Positions 1 to 12,638 are shown, numbered from the stretch's first letter. The stretch: 64,000 nt of DNA from Hawksworthiomyces lignivorus (GCA_002917075.1 NTMA01000033.1:1-64000); one strand, 5' to 3'. A program made the numbers and translations. The notes: a model not told the origin generated them from the letters alone.

Positions 1-103
1 CCCCCCCCCCGGCTCTATGTGGTCTCTCCTCCCGCGTACACTAGTCTGCGTCTAACACTTGTTTAGGATGGCTCGTTCACATGTACACTGTTTTTGCCAA
101 CAG
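1..103 (+). other. Partial intron of the kynurenine 3-monooxygenase gene
   Basis: Non-coding sequence upstream of the last KMO exon, beginning with a run of C and ending in a CAG acceptor. The donor site is outside the window. Confidence 0.7.
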
Positions 104-861
104 CAGAGTTTGCCATGCTGGAGGCGCAGCCTGCCAAAGTCCCCGACTTTTTTGACCAGCACTTCCCAGGCGTGACGGGACTTATTCCCTCCGCCGAGCT
201 GATCGACTCCTTCAAGACCAACCCGCACTTGCCGCTGATCAGCGTCAACTGCAAGCCGCACCATTTCCAGTCGTCCGTAGTGATCATTGGCGACGCCGCC
301 CACGCCATGGTCCCCTTCTACGGCCAGGGCATGAACGCGGGCCTAGAAGACGTCCGCGTGCTGTTCTCACTGCTGGACAAGCACGCGGCGATCGAGAGCA
401 ATGCGCCCGGCGACGAAGCGGCCTCGCCCGACGCGCAAGACCGGGACAGCCGCAGAGCCCTGGCCCTGGCCGAATACAGCGCCCTGCGCGTGCCGGACGC
501 CTATGCCATCAACGACATGGCCCTGAAGAACTACGTCGAGATGCGCGCCTCCGTGCTCAGCCCCACCTACCGCCTGCGCAAATTCCTCGAGGAGCGCCTG
601 TCCGTGTATGCGCCGTGGATCGGCTGGCAGACCAAGTACGCGCGCGTGTCCTTCAGCAACGAGCGCTACAGCGAGGTCCAGCAGAAGAGCGAGCACCAGG
701 GCCGGGTGCTGCTGGGCGGCTTCCTCGGCGCCGTGGGCCTGCACGCCCTGGCAGGGACTTTCCTGCTGCTCCGGTGGCACATGGGCAGGAAGGACGCTCC
801 CGGTCTTGGCAACCCGCTGAGGCTCGTGATGGCCTGGGCTGCCCAGCTTTGTATACATTAG
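104..861 (+). CDS. BNA4: Kynurenine 3-monooxygenase, C-terminal part (gene cut by window edge)
   Basis: The last exon of an FAD-dependent kynurenine 3-monooxygenase, which makes 3-hydroxykynurenine in the de novo NAD pathway at the mitochondrial outer membrane. An intron acceptor (..ccaacag) ends at 103 and the reading frame is open from there to TAG at 859-861; earlier exons lie outside the window. Seen: the FAD-binding segment GDAAHAMVPFYGQGMNAG, typical of this family's third flavin motif, followed by a helical region and a C-terminal hydrophobic stretch (FLGAVGLHALAGTFLLL) ending in a basic tail, as expected for the membrane anchor. There is no frameshift in the visible part. The choice between KMO and other aromatic hydroxylases rests on the combination of PLISVNCKPHHF, the FAD motif and the C-terminal anchor, all characteristic of KMO. 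The exact first base of this exon (104 or 107) cannot be fixed, since two CAG triplets are adjacent. Confidence 0.92.
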
Positions 862-3800
862 ACAGACACTAGGGCATATTAAAGCGGTATGCAATATACG
901 TGACGCCCATCTCCACTGATAAAACGATCCCTTGTGTAGCACTGTAAAATTAATTCTCCGACATGGCTTTGCTGGTATTTTTTTTTTTTTGCCCGTTTTT
1001 GATTATTCTTTTCTTTTTTCTTGTTTACTTTTATGGTTCTTATTTCAACCTTGCCTTGTTCTTATATGCGTGCCCTCTCATGTGCGTGTCCTCTCCCCTC
1101 TCGTATTACCGCCAGAAGGGAACGCATGAACGCAATCTTGTCTATCCTTTTTTTTTCAGCTGACAGCGGCCAGTACTTCTGGGCTGAGAGCAATTTGGGG
1201 GCGGAAAACAACGCAAGACATGCGAAGGATTTTTATTTTTTTATTTTTATTTTTTAAAATAAATGTGATGATCGAAACCCTAGACTGCAGCATGTCATCT
1301 TGCTTCTCGCTAATGCTGGAGCAGACGCATGTGCCGGCGCCGCGCCCATGTCTGCGCCGCCGCCCAGGCCTTTTGCCTCAGCACTCTTCGGATGAACTCA
1401 TGTCTTTGAACGACGATTCGACGGCACTTTTTGTTGCTCCGTGCCCACTGCGCTCCCTAGTTTTGCAATCACTGCAGCCCATACCGTTCAGGGTGTAAAT
1501 GAGACGGTCGGCATCTCGAGAAAGCAAGGGAGGCCAATGCCGGGGACCAAATTGACGCGGGTCCTTTTTTGCATTTCTTTAATAGCTCTCGCTCTCAGCG
1601 TCTTCATTTCTCCCTATGCAAAAAAAATTTGCCCACCCGCCCACAGCGGCTTATTTCCTCTTTCGTACGATGCTATGACGGAAAACAGGGAAGATCAATT
1701 TGCGTACGGGAACTGATCCTTGCAACCCACAGACACAGCAACCAAAAAATACAAGCCCCCTTATATTATGCGAGCTGCCATTTGGCTGACGGGCTGTCGG
1801 GACTATCGACTACCACGCCATCCGATTATCAGCAGACTCACGGCTCTTGGACTTCTGTTAGTCATCGGTGCAGGAAACCCCTCCATCTTTTTTTTTTTGC
1901 CCTTCCCTTTCCCCTTTCCGTAGCGTCGTATGCAATCTGCTCGTGGTACCTGCTCGCTGGGACCGGTACACGCAATGCCTAGCAATTGAAGCAGTGCACC
2001 CGTACCTAGCTGCACACACAGATACTTTCTAGTACGTACCGGGTGGACGGTTGCAAGCAGCCGGGAATGGAGGCGCCAAGGGCCTGGGGAATGAGAGAAC
2101 GAGAGCGTCCCGGTGGAGAGCGTGTAGAGAGAGGGAGCTAGCAAGCAAACACGCTCGAAAGAGGTAAACGGAGACTGGAAAGACAGGAAGAGTTACGCGG
2201 CGAGCCGGGCGCGATACCAGGAGATGGCCTGTCCAGCAAGTCTCGAAGAGGCGGGCTCTTTCCAGGCCAGGCCTGGTGTAATGCCTATTCGTATGCCGAA
2301 CGGGATTGAAAAACGGCAGAGGCACTAATACCCTCGGAGACTTACCAAGGACAGGATGAACACCTGTGAAGAAAAAAGGAGCAATAGGGAAGCAGGGAAG
2401 GTGCGGCACACACACACACACAAGCCAGACACCTTTTTTTTTCACCTGCAGCAAAGAGAAAGAGCAAAGAGAAAGAGCAAAGAAGTAATATTTTCTTGAG
2501 GGCAAAACTCGAGTACATGCTCTCAGAGATGAGGGAAAGAACAAATGACTCCGCACTGGCCGCTCCTGTTTCCCCCCCTTCTTTCCCTTCTTGTTATCTG
2601 CTGTACTCCGTACTTCGTACCTTCCATTTATGACCAGCAACCGCTCTGTAATTATACTTATTGACGCGGAAAGGCAGAGCAGAAAGCTGCCACAAGTCGA
2701 AAAAGCAAACTGAGGAGATTTGAATCTTCTTCTCCCTTCTGTATTTCTTTCCTTTCTTTTCTTGTTCTTTTCCTCTTGTCCTCGCTTCGTCTCGTCTCAT
2801 CTCGGCTCGTCTTTTTGTCTCGTCTTTTCTCTTCTCTTCTTCTCTTTGTCTACGCTTCGTCATTTCCGAGTCTGCTCTTCTCCCTTCGGGTGCATTCTCG
2901 TCCATCTCCTTTCTCGTCCCCTTTCCTCCTCCTGTTTCACCCCTCTCCGAAATCTCACTCACTGACTCGCTCATCTCGCTCTCAAATTCTACTCTCTTCC
3001 CTCTGTGTCATTTTCTGCCCTTCTTTGCTTAATCCCGGCTGGCCCCCTCCAAGATCGCAAGATCCTGTCCTGACGAAGACTCAATATCGCATCTTAATCA
3101 CGCGTGGCTATCAGCGGCTTGCGTCCGCCGTCCTGGCCAACCCCCAATTTCCCTCTTTTCCCTTGCCAATTAAACTCTACGTATATTTCCTTTTTTGCCT
3201 CAATGGCCGCCAACATCGCTGCCATCCACTCTATCGGCTGACTCCCCCTTTTGCACTGGAGACGCGCACAACTGGAGAAAAAAAAAACACACTGAGAGAC
3301 GCTCGAAACGCTGAAGAGGGAACTTGCCAGAAACAAAAAGAAGGAATTCTGCTGCAGAGAAGCCGGAGATCAAGACCTGGAAAAGGAAATTCGAAAAGGG
3401 AAAGGCGTCATGCAGGGTTGACAAAAAGACTAGACAGAAAGCCCGCCAGAGGTACAACGGCCGATATTGGCGGAGTTGTCATCTCTTCTCCAGGCGCAAC
3501 AGTTTTGTCTCAACTTTCCTTTTATATTCTTCACCGCTTTTCTTTTCCATTTTCTTTTCGATCGCCTTCCTTTTTCCCACTACTGCCTGGTGTCTTTATT
3601 TTTTATTTATTTATTTATTTTTATATTTTATATTTTTGGTGTTTTCTTCTTCGTTCAACCTCTCCCCACACTTTACGGGACCTTGCAGCCTGCAGCAACG
3701 ATCGAATCGAAAACGCACACACGGAAAAGCGCACTGAACGGGGAACACGGTTTGCCGCGTGCGAGTTGGCAAATCAGCAACCGGCCCTTTCAGATGTGAG

Positions 3801-5395
3801 AGGCAATCAGAGGAAGAGATCCAGAATCCAGAATCCGAAACGCCGTTTGTGATTGTCTGCCGCTGTGAGAAAGGACGGACCGGGAAAGGCAGACCAGGAG
3901 AGAAAGTTCGAGACACACACCGACAGACAAGAAACCACTACGATTCGGCGGTGTCAGTACTTTCATCAGCCATCACCAATCGCGCGCGCTGGTGACGGAA
4001 CTTTCTTCAACGGCCACAGTATCAAGCTGTGGACCTCCACCACAACCACAACCACCACCACCGCAACCACCACCGCACCTGCACCAATCTACAAAAACTT
4101 GCACAGAACCGTGGCACCCATAAAAAGTGGCTCAACCCCCACGAATTGGACGGCCAGGCGACCAGCTATCGCTCCCAAGAGAGGAAAGCACTGGAAATAT
4201 CCGTGAGCAACACGAGTTTACCTATTTCAACGTCCGTCTCTCTCCGTCGCCGAGCCCGACCGCCCAATCTCTTAAACCTTGCTCGGCACCGTCCCTCCCC
4301 CCGTCCTTGCCCTCCTTGTTCTTTTTCTCTTCGAATCCCTCTTCAACCCTCCTTTTTCTTTCGTTTGCTTCATTTTTCTCCTCCTCCCGCTTCCTTATCT
4401 CGCTTCTCTTATCCACATTCTCTACTCTTTCATTTCTCTTAGTCTTACTCCTTACTCTCTTCATTATCTATCATCGACCTTTTTACTTCTTTGAATCGTA
4501 GGGTAGCACCAATTGCTCTCTCTTTCCATCTTCACCTCCCAAAGAGAAAGAAAATAGTCAAAAAGAGGAGAACTGCATCTCCTGAAGACTCTGCAACTAG
4601 CTAGTTTCACCGTTTGCGAGGGTGGACAACGGTCAACCCCGGCTCACCTTCCCCCCCCTCTTCTCTGCTTTTGGATCCCCCTCCCCCGCGGCTTAAGGCG
4701 ATTTTTCCCTCTTCAGGGTCCATCTCTCAGTCTCGCTTTGCAATTTCCTCCCGGAACCTCCCAGGATCTGTTTTCCGTGTCACTGCGCCAAGCACTTCTA
4801 GCTCCTAAGGACAATCGACATTGCAATGACGGCCATCGCCATTTTGAAACAATGACGCCGTGCGCGCCTCCGAAACAGCTTCCTCAAGCCCCATCCCGAC
4901 TCTTCTACGTCACCACCGACGCCAAAATAGCTTCCAAAACCCTTGAACCCATTCCGAAAGAGGGTACTCATACATATTCATCCCATCGCAGTTCCGGTCA
5001 CCGCTGCCGTTTAATGCCGTTAGAGGCCAGGACGGTGCATTCACACATCTGTCATCATTTCCGAGACCCTCTTCGAGCTTGTTGTTAGCTGAACGCCGAA
5101 ATCGAAAATCCGTGCCCTAGCTTGCGCTATACCACAGGCCTAGGGCGATACTAAAAGCCGGGCCGCTTTTAGACATCGCGGGCCGCTATTGCTTTCTGAG
5201 GCGAATTTATCACTTCTACTGCTGCGGTTCGTTCGGACGTCCTAAGCAGCCACCAGCACGGCGTGATATGCGACGCCTCTTCTCGGCTACAGCGCATTGC
5301 ACCTCGCCTGTTGAGAGCACTCTGCCGTGTGCACAGCACTCTCGACACGTTCTCCCTTCCGGAATCCATGTGCATTCGCCGAGACATATGTGATC
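862..5395. other. Intergenic spacer, strongly pyrimidine-rich in its second half
   Basis: 4.5 kb between KMO and the CNL1-like gene. I see no gene. It holds a short (CA)n run near 2406-2422, a 15-bp GAGAAAGAGCAAA-type duplication around 2452-2483, poly-T tracts, an AT-rich patch at about 3598-3640 and a CCACAA/CCACCG run at about 4039-4079. From about 2700 to 4500 the + strand is mostly C and T, which keeps all forward frames open by chance and matches the promoter/leader composition seen before other genes here. Confidence 0.6.
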
Positions 5396-5905
5396 ATGCC
5401 ATCATCACAGCTTATCGATCCAGCTCAGCTGAATCTCAGCAACGAGGAGCTCTCCCTTCTTCGCCAGGGGCAGTCTGCACTCGCTCACGGCGGCAATGGC
5501 TCATCATCATCCCGTGCTGCTAGCCGTGCTTCGTCGCAGGGCATGTTCATGCTCGACCACCACTCGCTTGCCGCGTTGGAGGTGTATTTTGAGCGGGTGA
5601 TGAGCCACATTGAGCAGCAGCTACAGCATCTGATCGAACAATCCCAGGTCGCCACGCAGGCGGCATATGATCAGACAGGACAGCTAATTGTGGACGCCGA
5701 CGCGGAAATCGAGCGATTTACGATGATCAACCAGCAGATTGACGAGCTCGAGCTTGATTTCGACCGCATTGGCCACATTCATGAAATCGTTCGCGACATT
5801 CGGCATCGCCTCGAGCACGCAGAGCGCGAATTGGACCACGGGCACTCTTCGCGGCGGCACGAGGGCCATCGAGAAAGCCACTCTAGCCGACACCGCAGGC
5901 GCTGA
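5396..5905 (+). CDS. CNL1: BLOC-1 subunit CNL1-like (cappuccino/BLOC1S4 homologue)
   Basis: Intronless 169-residue coiled-coil protein. The family is a subunit of the fungal BLOC-1 complex, which acts on endosomes in Rab/Vps21 regulation and endolysosomal maturation. Seen: a Ser-rich N-terminus ending in SRASSQG, a hydrophobic LDHHSLAALEVYFERV segment, a central Gln-rich coiled coil, the conserved-looking run DADAEIERF...INQQIDELELDFDRI, and a His/Arg/Ser-rich basic tail. This order matches filamentous-fungal CNL1 proteins. The start at 5396 is chosen because it is the first ATG of the conserved part; the frame is open upstream only through CTG/GTG-type codons. Three near-copies of a 10-bp unit (gctgaaggac) run through the TGA stop at 5903-5905. 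Assignment rests on architecture, not on an active site, so a related SNARE-like coiled-coil protein remains possible. Confidence 0.72.
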   Translation: MPSSQLIDPAQLNLSNEELSLLRQGQSALAHGGNGSSSSRAASRASSQGMFMLDHHSLAALEVYFERVMSHIEQQLQHLIEQSQVATQAAYDQTGQLIVDADAEIERFTMINQQIDELELDFDRIGHIHEIVRDIRHRLEHAERELDHGHSSRRHEGHRESHSSRHRRR

Positions 5906-7726
5906 AGGACGCTGAAGGACGCTGAAGCAACGAAGAAACGTCTGAGAATTGGGTCTTCTATGCGCCCGGCTGCGACAAGGACTCCAAAACACGATCATAT
6001 GAAACGCTCTGAAATCAAAAATGACAGAAGAAGGCATAAAATGACAATATTGTACAGAATCAAAAAGGGACACAGAAAAAAAACAAAAACAAAAGAACAA
6101 AAAAGAACAAAAAGAACAACGGGGTTTGAAAAAGAAGACAATCATGAGCCTCGCGGCTGGCACAAGAACGGTATCGCCTCACGGCTCGTTGGGTTTGGAT
6201 AGGCAGTTTGCTTTGTTTTTATTTCTCGAACAGGCTTGTTCTTTTGTTCTCTGGTCTGGATATACATATTTGTGGTAATTTTCTGACGGGTTTTCTCTCT
6301 TCTTCGCCAGCTCTTGTTCGTTTACTCTTTTATTTTTCCCTTTTCCAAATTATTATTATTTTTTCTTCGGCCCTCACCCATCCCAAAATGCCGGTAGAGC
6401 GCGGATGGGGAGGGCATTTGTGTTTTTACTTTATATTCTCTATTTTTAGTTGGGCGATTGCTACGATATGATTGTTATACCCCTGTTTCGCTGCAGGCTA
6501 CGTCGAAGCAATACTATGTTTTATGCAATATATTCCCTGTCACCACGTATTTCGGCATATCATCTTGAAGCCCCAGAAAGCAGCGACACACGTCAATTAG
6601 ATTCTGATCATAATGTTTCTCTCCCAAGTTTGGCTGTCGTAATATTAGTAAATGGCTAGGGCCACAGCAAGGCTACTAATACCACCTCGTCTGGATTCAA
6701 GCGAAAACCATGCAGAGTACTCCCTACTCTGAACAAGGGGAGACGAGACCATGCAAGCAAAGCGAGAGGAAACGAACGCTCTGCTTCTGCCGGGAAACAG
6801 GTTTCCTTACATCCTGGGACGCTCGTGTAAGTGTATATATGCGGCACAGCGTATGGTAACGAACCAAGTCGAAGTTTGTATGGATCATGGATGGAGCCCA
6901 TACAACACATATATAGCGCATGCAGGTCGGCGCATGCATTACTCGTAAGGTGAGCCAACCAGCCAGAAAAGTGGGCTCCTGTAATAGCTGCTGGCAAATG
7001 GCGGATGGACCGGGGGGTTAATATGCAATTAATGAGCGCTGGCTGCCCGCAATTACATAGGCGAATGCGCCCGACGCAATTTGGGGGCGCTGGTCGCTCC
7101 CTCCCGCAGACGCAAGGTTTGATTGGAGTGCGTCGTCGCTTCCCTGGGACTGGTTCCGCCCAGATTGTTGATCCTCGCCCAGACTTGATGCCAACGACAT
7201 CATCATCATTTTCACTCATTTCACTCCTTTCACGTCTCCTCTTGGTCTCTTTTCTCTTCTTCTCCTCTTCTTCCTCCTCGCTGTGACGAAAATGCGCCGA
7301 CATTCCCAGCGCAATCGATAGTCCCTGCGATCTAATTTTCTGTCGCATCGGGCTGTCTGGGCTGCTGGGAAAGCATCTTTCTTGTATCGCGTTCCTTTTT
7401 CTCTCTATTGCTTCTCTCTCTCTCTCTTTAGGTTCCTATATCTATCCTCGGACAGGCAGTCCTCATTTACTTTGTCGTCTCGAATTGCTCTTTTCTTCTC
7501 TCTGTCCTTTAGCTGTTTCTCTCTTTGGTTATTGGCCTCGTCTTTTCTCGTATTATTTTTTTAATCGCGCCATTTGCGCTCGCCCACAAACTATCTGTCT
7601 TATCTTGCTTCCTGCAGTATCCTTCCAGTAGACAGCCCTGTGGTACAACCCGGCGCGCGGCACCGCAACACGCGTTGTCGCGCAGCATCTTTTCCTCGAC
7701 TCTCAAGCAATCGCCTGGCCGCCGCC
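5906..7726. other. Intergenic spacer
   Basis: 1.8 kb without a convincing gene. The first part holds A-rich 3'-flanking sequence of the CNL1-like gene (6060-6120). The last 450 bp before the palmitoyltransferase gene is CT-rich on the + strand (about 7200-7620), as expected for its promoter and leader. Confidence 0.6.
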
Positions 7727-9499
7727 ATGCCGCCGGGGGCCCGCGATGCGGCCGAAGGGCCGGTCCGCAGCGTCAATCCGACGATTCGCGTAATGTCCTT
7801 GGTTATCCCTGCTTTTTTGGCCATGTCTGTCGGCTATGCCCTATACGTCGTTCCCGATTATATTCTCAGTAGGCCCTTTCTCCGCCTCGATGCGCGACTG
7901 CATTCATATGCTTTTCATCTAGATTCCCTACCTAACGTCCCTTTCAGTGCAACAGTTCTTTCATGAATATCACTACAGAAGCCTCGCCCTCGGTCTCCTT
8001 ATTCCATACGCCATTATCGCCGCGCTCATGGTGGTCTGCTACGTTCGCACCTTTCTCACAGTCCGCAGCAATCCGGGCGTCGTGCCTCTCGGTCCCGAAT
8101 ACGCGCGCAATTTTTATGGACGCAAGAGCAACGCAAACGGCGCCAACTTCAGCAGCAGGCGCGCCAGAACCGGCGGCATGCAGGCCTGTGGCTGCCGCAC
8201 GGGCGGCCGTGGCCGTCAGCAAGGCCTCCTCGGCAATCCGATGAACAACAGCAACAGCACGGGCAAGGTGCCCCTCGATCGCGGACAGGTCGACCTAGAG
8301 TCGGGACTGGCAAATTCTGTTCCCTACAGCAACGTTGATGCACAATTCGACAACCCGCAGGGCGCCCCCGATCCGCGACTCGACCCCGACAGCCCCGGTC
8401 TCGAGCTGTTCTACACCAAGGATGTTTTCGAGTGTACGGCAGATGGTCGCCCCGTCTGGTGCAGCCAGTGTGGGACGTGGAAGCCGGACCGCTCCCACCA
8501 CTGCTCAGAGATCAACCGCTGCGTGCGCAAGATGGACCACTACTGTCCCTGGGTAGGCGGTATCGTCTCAGAAACAGGTGAGTGCGCGCGGCGACTTGGA
8601 GGGCTTCCCTACATAGGAGGAGGCAATGTGAGATGAGGGTGGATTAAGAGAGAGAGAGAGAGAGAGCTGACTTTGCGGCAGGATTTAAATACTTTGTACA
8701 ATTTAACGTCTACGCTTCGATCCTCTGCGGGCTCACCATTGGAACGTGCGCCTACGCGCTCTGGAAGCGAAAGGCGCTCGGGTTTGGCTCGGATGTCCGC
8801 ATCATTGTCATGCTCGCGCTGGGGAGCCTCCTCGGCATGTTCACCTTCGGCATCATGCTCTCGAGCATAAACTTTGTCTTTGCCAACCTCACGACGGTGG
8901 AGAACCACCAGGTCAAGGACCGAGTCAAGATGATGGCCGTCCGCATCCGGCAGGGCTCGCCGCCAGTCGAGGGCCGGTACAACGTCGTGACCTACCCGCT
9001 ACCAAAGGACGATGCGTCTCCTGGATACGGGCCGATGGATCCGACAGCTGGCAGGAATCTGCGCGAGCGCCGGAGAGAGCCACAGCCACCAGAGCAAGCT
9101 CTCGTCTCCAGCAGCGCCGGGGGGCTCGCGCTGGCTCCGGCGGCACCGGCAGCACCACAACAGGACGAAGAGGAGGACCCGTTCAAGATTGCCCGACAGG
9201 CACGCGCGGCCCGTCGTGCGGCCCGCGACAAGCTTGCTTTCCGCACGTTTGCCATCATCCCCGTCGAGAGAGGCATGAACGTGTGGGATCTGGGCTGGCG
9301 CCAGAACTGGGTGTCGGTCATGGGCACCAACGTGCTGGACTGGATCCTGCCGCTGCGCAGCTCGCCGTGCTGCAACCACGAATCCACCTACAGCTTCTAC
9401 CGCCTCAGCCCCAAGTTTCAGCGGCTGTGTGCCAGATTCGACTTGCCTCTGCCTCCCGCGCCGGAGATGGAGCAGCTGCCGAGCCACTGGCAGTCATGA
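7727..9499 (+). CDS. PFA5: PFA5-type protein S-palmitoyltransferase with DHYC motif
   Basis: Exons 7727-7868, 7948-8577 and 8682-9499 (529 residues); introns of 79 and 104 bp have GT-AG ends and keep frame. The protein moves palmitate to cysteines of membrane proteins. Seen: an N-terminal membrane segment (VMSLVIPAFLAMSVGYALYVV), a second near residues 58-80, a cysteine-rich domain around residues 219-268 with CxxC, HHC and the catalytic tetrad DHYC at about 244-247, then the signature PWVGGIVSETGFKYFVQF, and two further membrane segments. The SETxFK.F continuation and the SEINRC spacing are typical of fungal PFA5. DHYC instead of DHHC is known in several yeast and fungal family members and keeps the catalytic Cys. 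A Gly/Arg- and Asn-rich linker separates TM2 from the cysteine-rich domain; the C-terminal cytosolic half contains an Ala/Pro-rich segment. The second intron carries a (GA)n run at 8649-8667. Confidence 0.9.
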
Positions 9500-10632
9500 G
9501 CACAGATCTCATCTTCGTCGCCCGCCGTCTTCTTGCGTCTTTTGTTTTAGTTTCGGGATATCACTGCTTTGGCAGCTAGCGAGGTACATCGTTTTAATAC
9601 TAGATACTGGGTCGCTTTCCATACCTTTTTTAAGGGACACGGGTTGGGTTATCTGCTTTGGATTTCTGGTATAGACGATAGGGCAGATTAGTTACCCTTG
9701 GCGTTTTGTGAATGGGCAAGCATTATTTTTTTTTTGCCGGCCGAACGAAAGAGGCCGTGCCAGGTTCTACTTGATCAGCAAAGTATATAGCTTAGCATAT
9801 TTAGCGTACGAGTACGAGTACATGTTATCCATGAGCCATTCTGGGTATTCTGGGTTTTTTTGTGCGACATGCAAGGGGCGTGATCATGGCATAGATGGCC
9901 GATCTTATGATCGACGAACTGCCAATCGTCTTTTCAGTGCAGCCACCAGGCTGTCAAAGTCTGTTCTGCTGTACGAGTAGCGAGACTGTAGCCTGTAAGC
10001 TTAATGCCCCACAATAGCGTATAAGCCTTATAAAGCCTTATAATAGGTATGACGTTGCCGCTGGCCGCAGCAGCTTCAGATGCGCGACATAGTCAGGTGA
10101 TAGCGCTGATAAGAAACACGATTGCGCTCTGTAGGTGGGGTAATTCGTGCTAAAACAGAGCTGCTAGTTTAATATGTCATAGTGGGAGAGGAGCTATCGC
10201 CGTCGCCTCCCTCCCCCCCCTCGTGGACTGGACCCCGCCATGTGATCCCTCTATTGGATCCCCTGTCAGCGCTGCTGCCGCCCGCTGAACGGTAGGGCTG
10301 CCTAGCCTAGGCGTGCATCAGTCTCCCGTCTCTTCTCAGACGCCATTTTTTGTCATCTGCCTATATGACACTTGCCACTTGTCTCGATCCCGGCAGTGCG
10401 GATGCGTTTGCTGTTCTGCGATTCTCTCGTTCTGCACTCAGCCTAGTCCTTTTTGCTCCTCTTTTGAGTCGACAACAATCCGAGGCGAGCAGCACTACGA
10501 AGTATACAACTCCCAAGAAGCGACAATAGTATTACAACGGAACAGACATAAACAGATAGACAGCGACCTGAACCAAAGACCTTCTCTCCTTTCTCCAACG
10601 GCTGCTCTCCCCCTCCTCGCAGAAAAGCCAAG
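9500..10632. other. Intergenic spacer between PFA5 and ATG3
   Basis: 1.1 kb without a supported gene. It contains A/T runs near 9725, the tandem GTACGAGTACGAGTACA at about 9807-9821, duplicated TATAAAGCCTTATAA-like sequence at about 10021-10044, and a C/T-rich segment leading to the ATG3 start. The region just before ATG3 is probably its promoter and 5' leader. Confidence 0.5.
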
Positions 10633-11924
10633 ATGAATATCCTCTACTCGACAGTGAACACGCTTCGCGACCGGTACACGCCGGCCAAGCACACCTCGAC
10701 CTTCCGCAAGACGGGCGAGATCACCCCCGAAGAGTTTGTCGCCGCCGGCGACTACCTCGTCTACAAGTTCCCCACCTGGTCGTGGGCCGACGCCGACCCC
10801 GCCAACCGCCGCTCCGCCAACCTGCCCGTCGGCAAGCAGTTCCTCGTCACCCGCAACGTGCCCTGCCGCCGCCGCCTCGACGAGGCCTACGCGGCCGCCG
10901 CCGGCGGCTTCGGGGGGCTGGACGACATCGTGGAGGCTAGTGGAGGCAGCAAGGGCGCCGCGGACGACGACGAGGACGGCTGGCTGCGGACGGGCGGCGG
11001 TGCCAGCGGCAGCGGCGAGGCGGCAGCAGCAGGCGCGGCATCCAAGTCGGGCGCATCGCGGCCGGCGGCAAAGTACGGCGGCGACGACGACGACGACGAC
11101 GATGACGACATCCCCGACATGGAAGAGGACGACGACGACGAGGCCATCATTCCCGAGTCGACGGACCCAAAGAGGTAGAGTCCCCCTACCCTTTTTACGT
11201 TCCTTTTTTTGTCTGTTGGATATGGTCCTGGAGCTGCAGGAGGATTGTTTTTGCTGACTTGCTTTTCTTTTTGTTCGCGACGCACAGCGGCAGCCGCTCG
11301 TACAACATGTACATTATGTACTCGCCGTACTACCGCACGCCGCGGCTGTACCTGTCGGGCTACCTGCCCAACGGCCAGCCGCTGCCGCCGCACCTCATGA
11401 TGGACGACATCGTCGGCGACTACAAGGACAAGACGGTCACGCTCGAGGACTTCCCCTTTTTTGCCCACGGCACCAAGATGGCCAGCGTCCACCCCTGCAA
11501 GCACGCCCCCGTCATGAAGGTCCTGCTCGACCGCGCCGACGGCGCCCTCAAGCGCCGCCGCGAGAAGATCGCCGCCGGCACCGCCAGCGCCAGCACCGCC
11601 GGCAGCGGCATGGAGGGCCTCGTCGACGACGGGCCCGCCGCCGCGCCGCACGCCCCCGCGTCCGCGTCCGGCGCCGCCCCCGACGAGTGGGAGGAGGTGC
11701 AGGCCGACCTCGACGACGGCGAGGTCGCCATCCGCGTGGACCAGTACCTGGTGGTGTTCCTAAAGGTGAGAAGTGCTGCCATTGTCTCCCCCCTTCACCT
11801 CCTATCTACCGCTCTTGTCTGAGATTGAAGGACGCCTTACTGACATTTTTATCTTCTCCTCGCATCTTAGTTTATTGCCAGCGTCACGCCCGGCATCGAG
11901 CACGACTTCACAATGAGCGTGTAA
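10633..11924 (+). CDS. ATG3: ATG3, E2-like enzyme for Atg8 lipidation
   Basis: Exons 10633-11174, 11288-11765 and 11871-11924 give 357 residues; introns of 113 and 105 bp, GT-AG, all phases agree. ATG3 receives Atg8 from ATG7 and conjugates it to phosphatidylethanolamine on the phagophore. Seen: the conserved N-terminal amphipathic start [17 protein letters not shown], the [20 protein letters not shown] block, the basic/aromatic PTWSWADAD, a long flexible insert that is Gly/Ala-rich then Asp-rich (residues about 95-180, corresponding to the ATG7/Atg12-interacting region of the family), the E2 core [10 protein letters not shown], and the active-site cysteine at residue 251 in HPCKHA. The C-terminus [17 protein letters not shown] is the usual end. 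Exons are very GC-rich compared with the introns. The gene is convergent with PMT1, with 714 bp between stop codons. Confidence 0.97.
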
Positions 11925-12638
11925 TGCAGCGGTCAGGGAGGAGGATGCGTTTTCTTAAGGGTCAATTGCGGTGGTATTTTTTCTTCTTTACTTCCCTACC
12001 CTCCGCCTGAATATTGTGCCATAGATATATCCAGTCTCACTCTTATTCCCACTGATGATTTGCGCATCTTATGCTGAGCATGCTTGTTTTCGGCGGAAGA
12101 GAAGCATTGCGCATCTCATGCAGAACCACCTCATTTTGCACATATCGAGAGGGGATATCCATAAAACCAGACAGAGTTCATCGCTTGTTAAGAGACCTGT
12201 CCAGACTCTTTCATAGTCTCAAGAGATTTTAATTATCATCTATTCCTCTTTCCGCCCATCTCATAAGTGACCTTTCATACCAACACAAGAAGTGACACAA
12301 AAGATCGCCCAAGCGAAAAGACGAGCCAACAAAACTCGACTAAACAAGATCCAGAGTACATGAAGCTGTTGTCTGAACTCATGCCATATATCTTAGCCTT
12401 TCAGAGGCTGCTTCTTAACCAATTTTTTGTGTATTTGGGAGTGTTTTTCATTCCACTCCTGATTTTTATCCTCTTTCCGTAGTATAGTAATATAGTCTTA
12501 CACAAAAGAGCAAACAAAAGAAAAAATAGAAAAAAAGGTAAAAGACATGGATGAAAAGATGACAAGGAATGACTGATCCCGAAAGAGGCCCGAAGTTTTA
12601 CGCCTTTTCGTTTTTTGCGTGCATTAGTAGTTGTAGTA
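11925..12638. other. Convergent 3' region between ATG3 and PMT1
   Basis: About 0.7 kb between two stop codons. AT-rich, with A-rich runs around 12505-12545; it should hold both polyadenylation regions. No gene seen. Confidence 0.5.

Noticed and set aside
2776..3852. Forward frame of 358 codons
   Set aside because: It starts at a non-ATG codon, is almost only Ser/Leu/Phe/Arg from pyrimidine-rich DNA, and parallel frames are open as well. This is composition, not coding.
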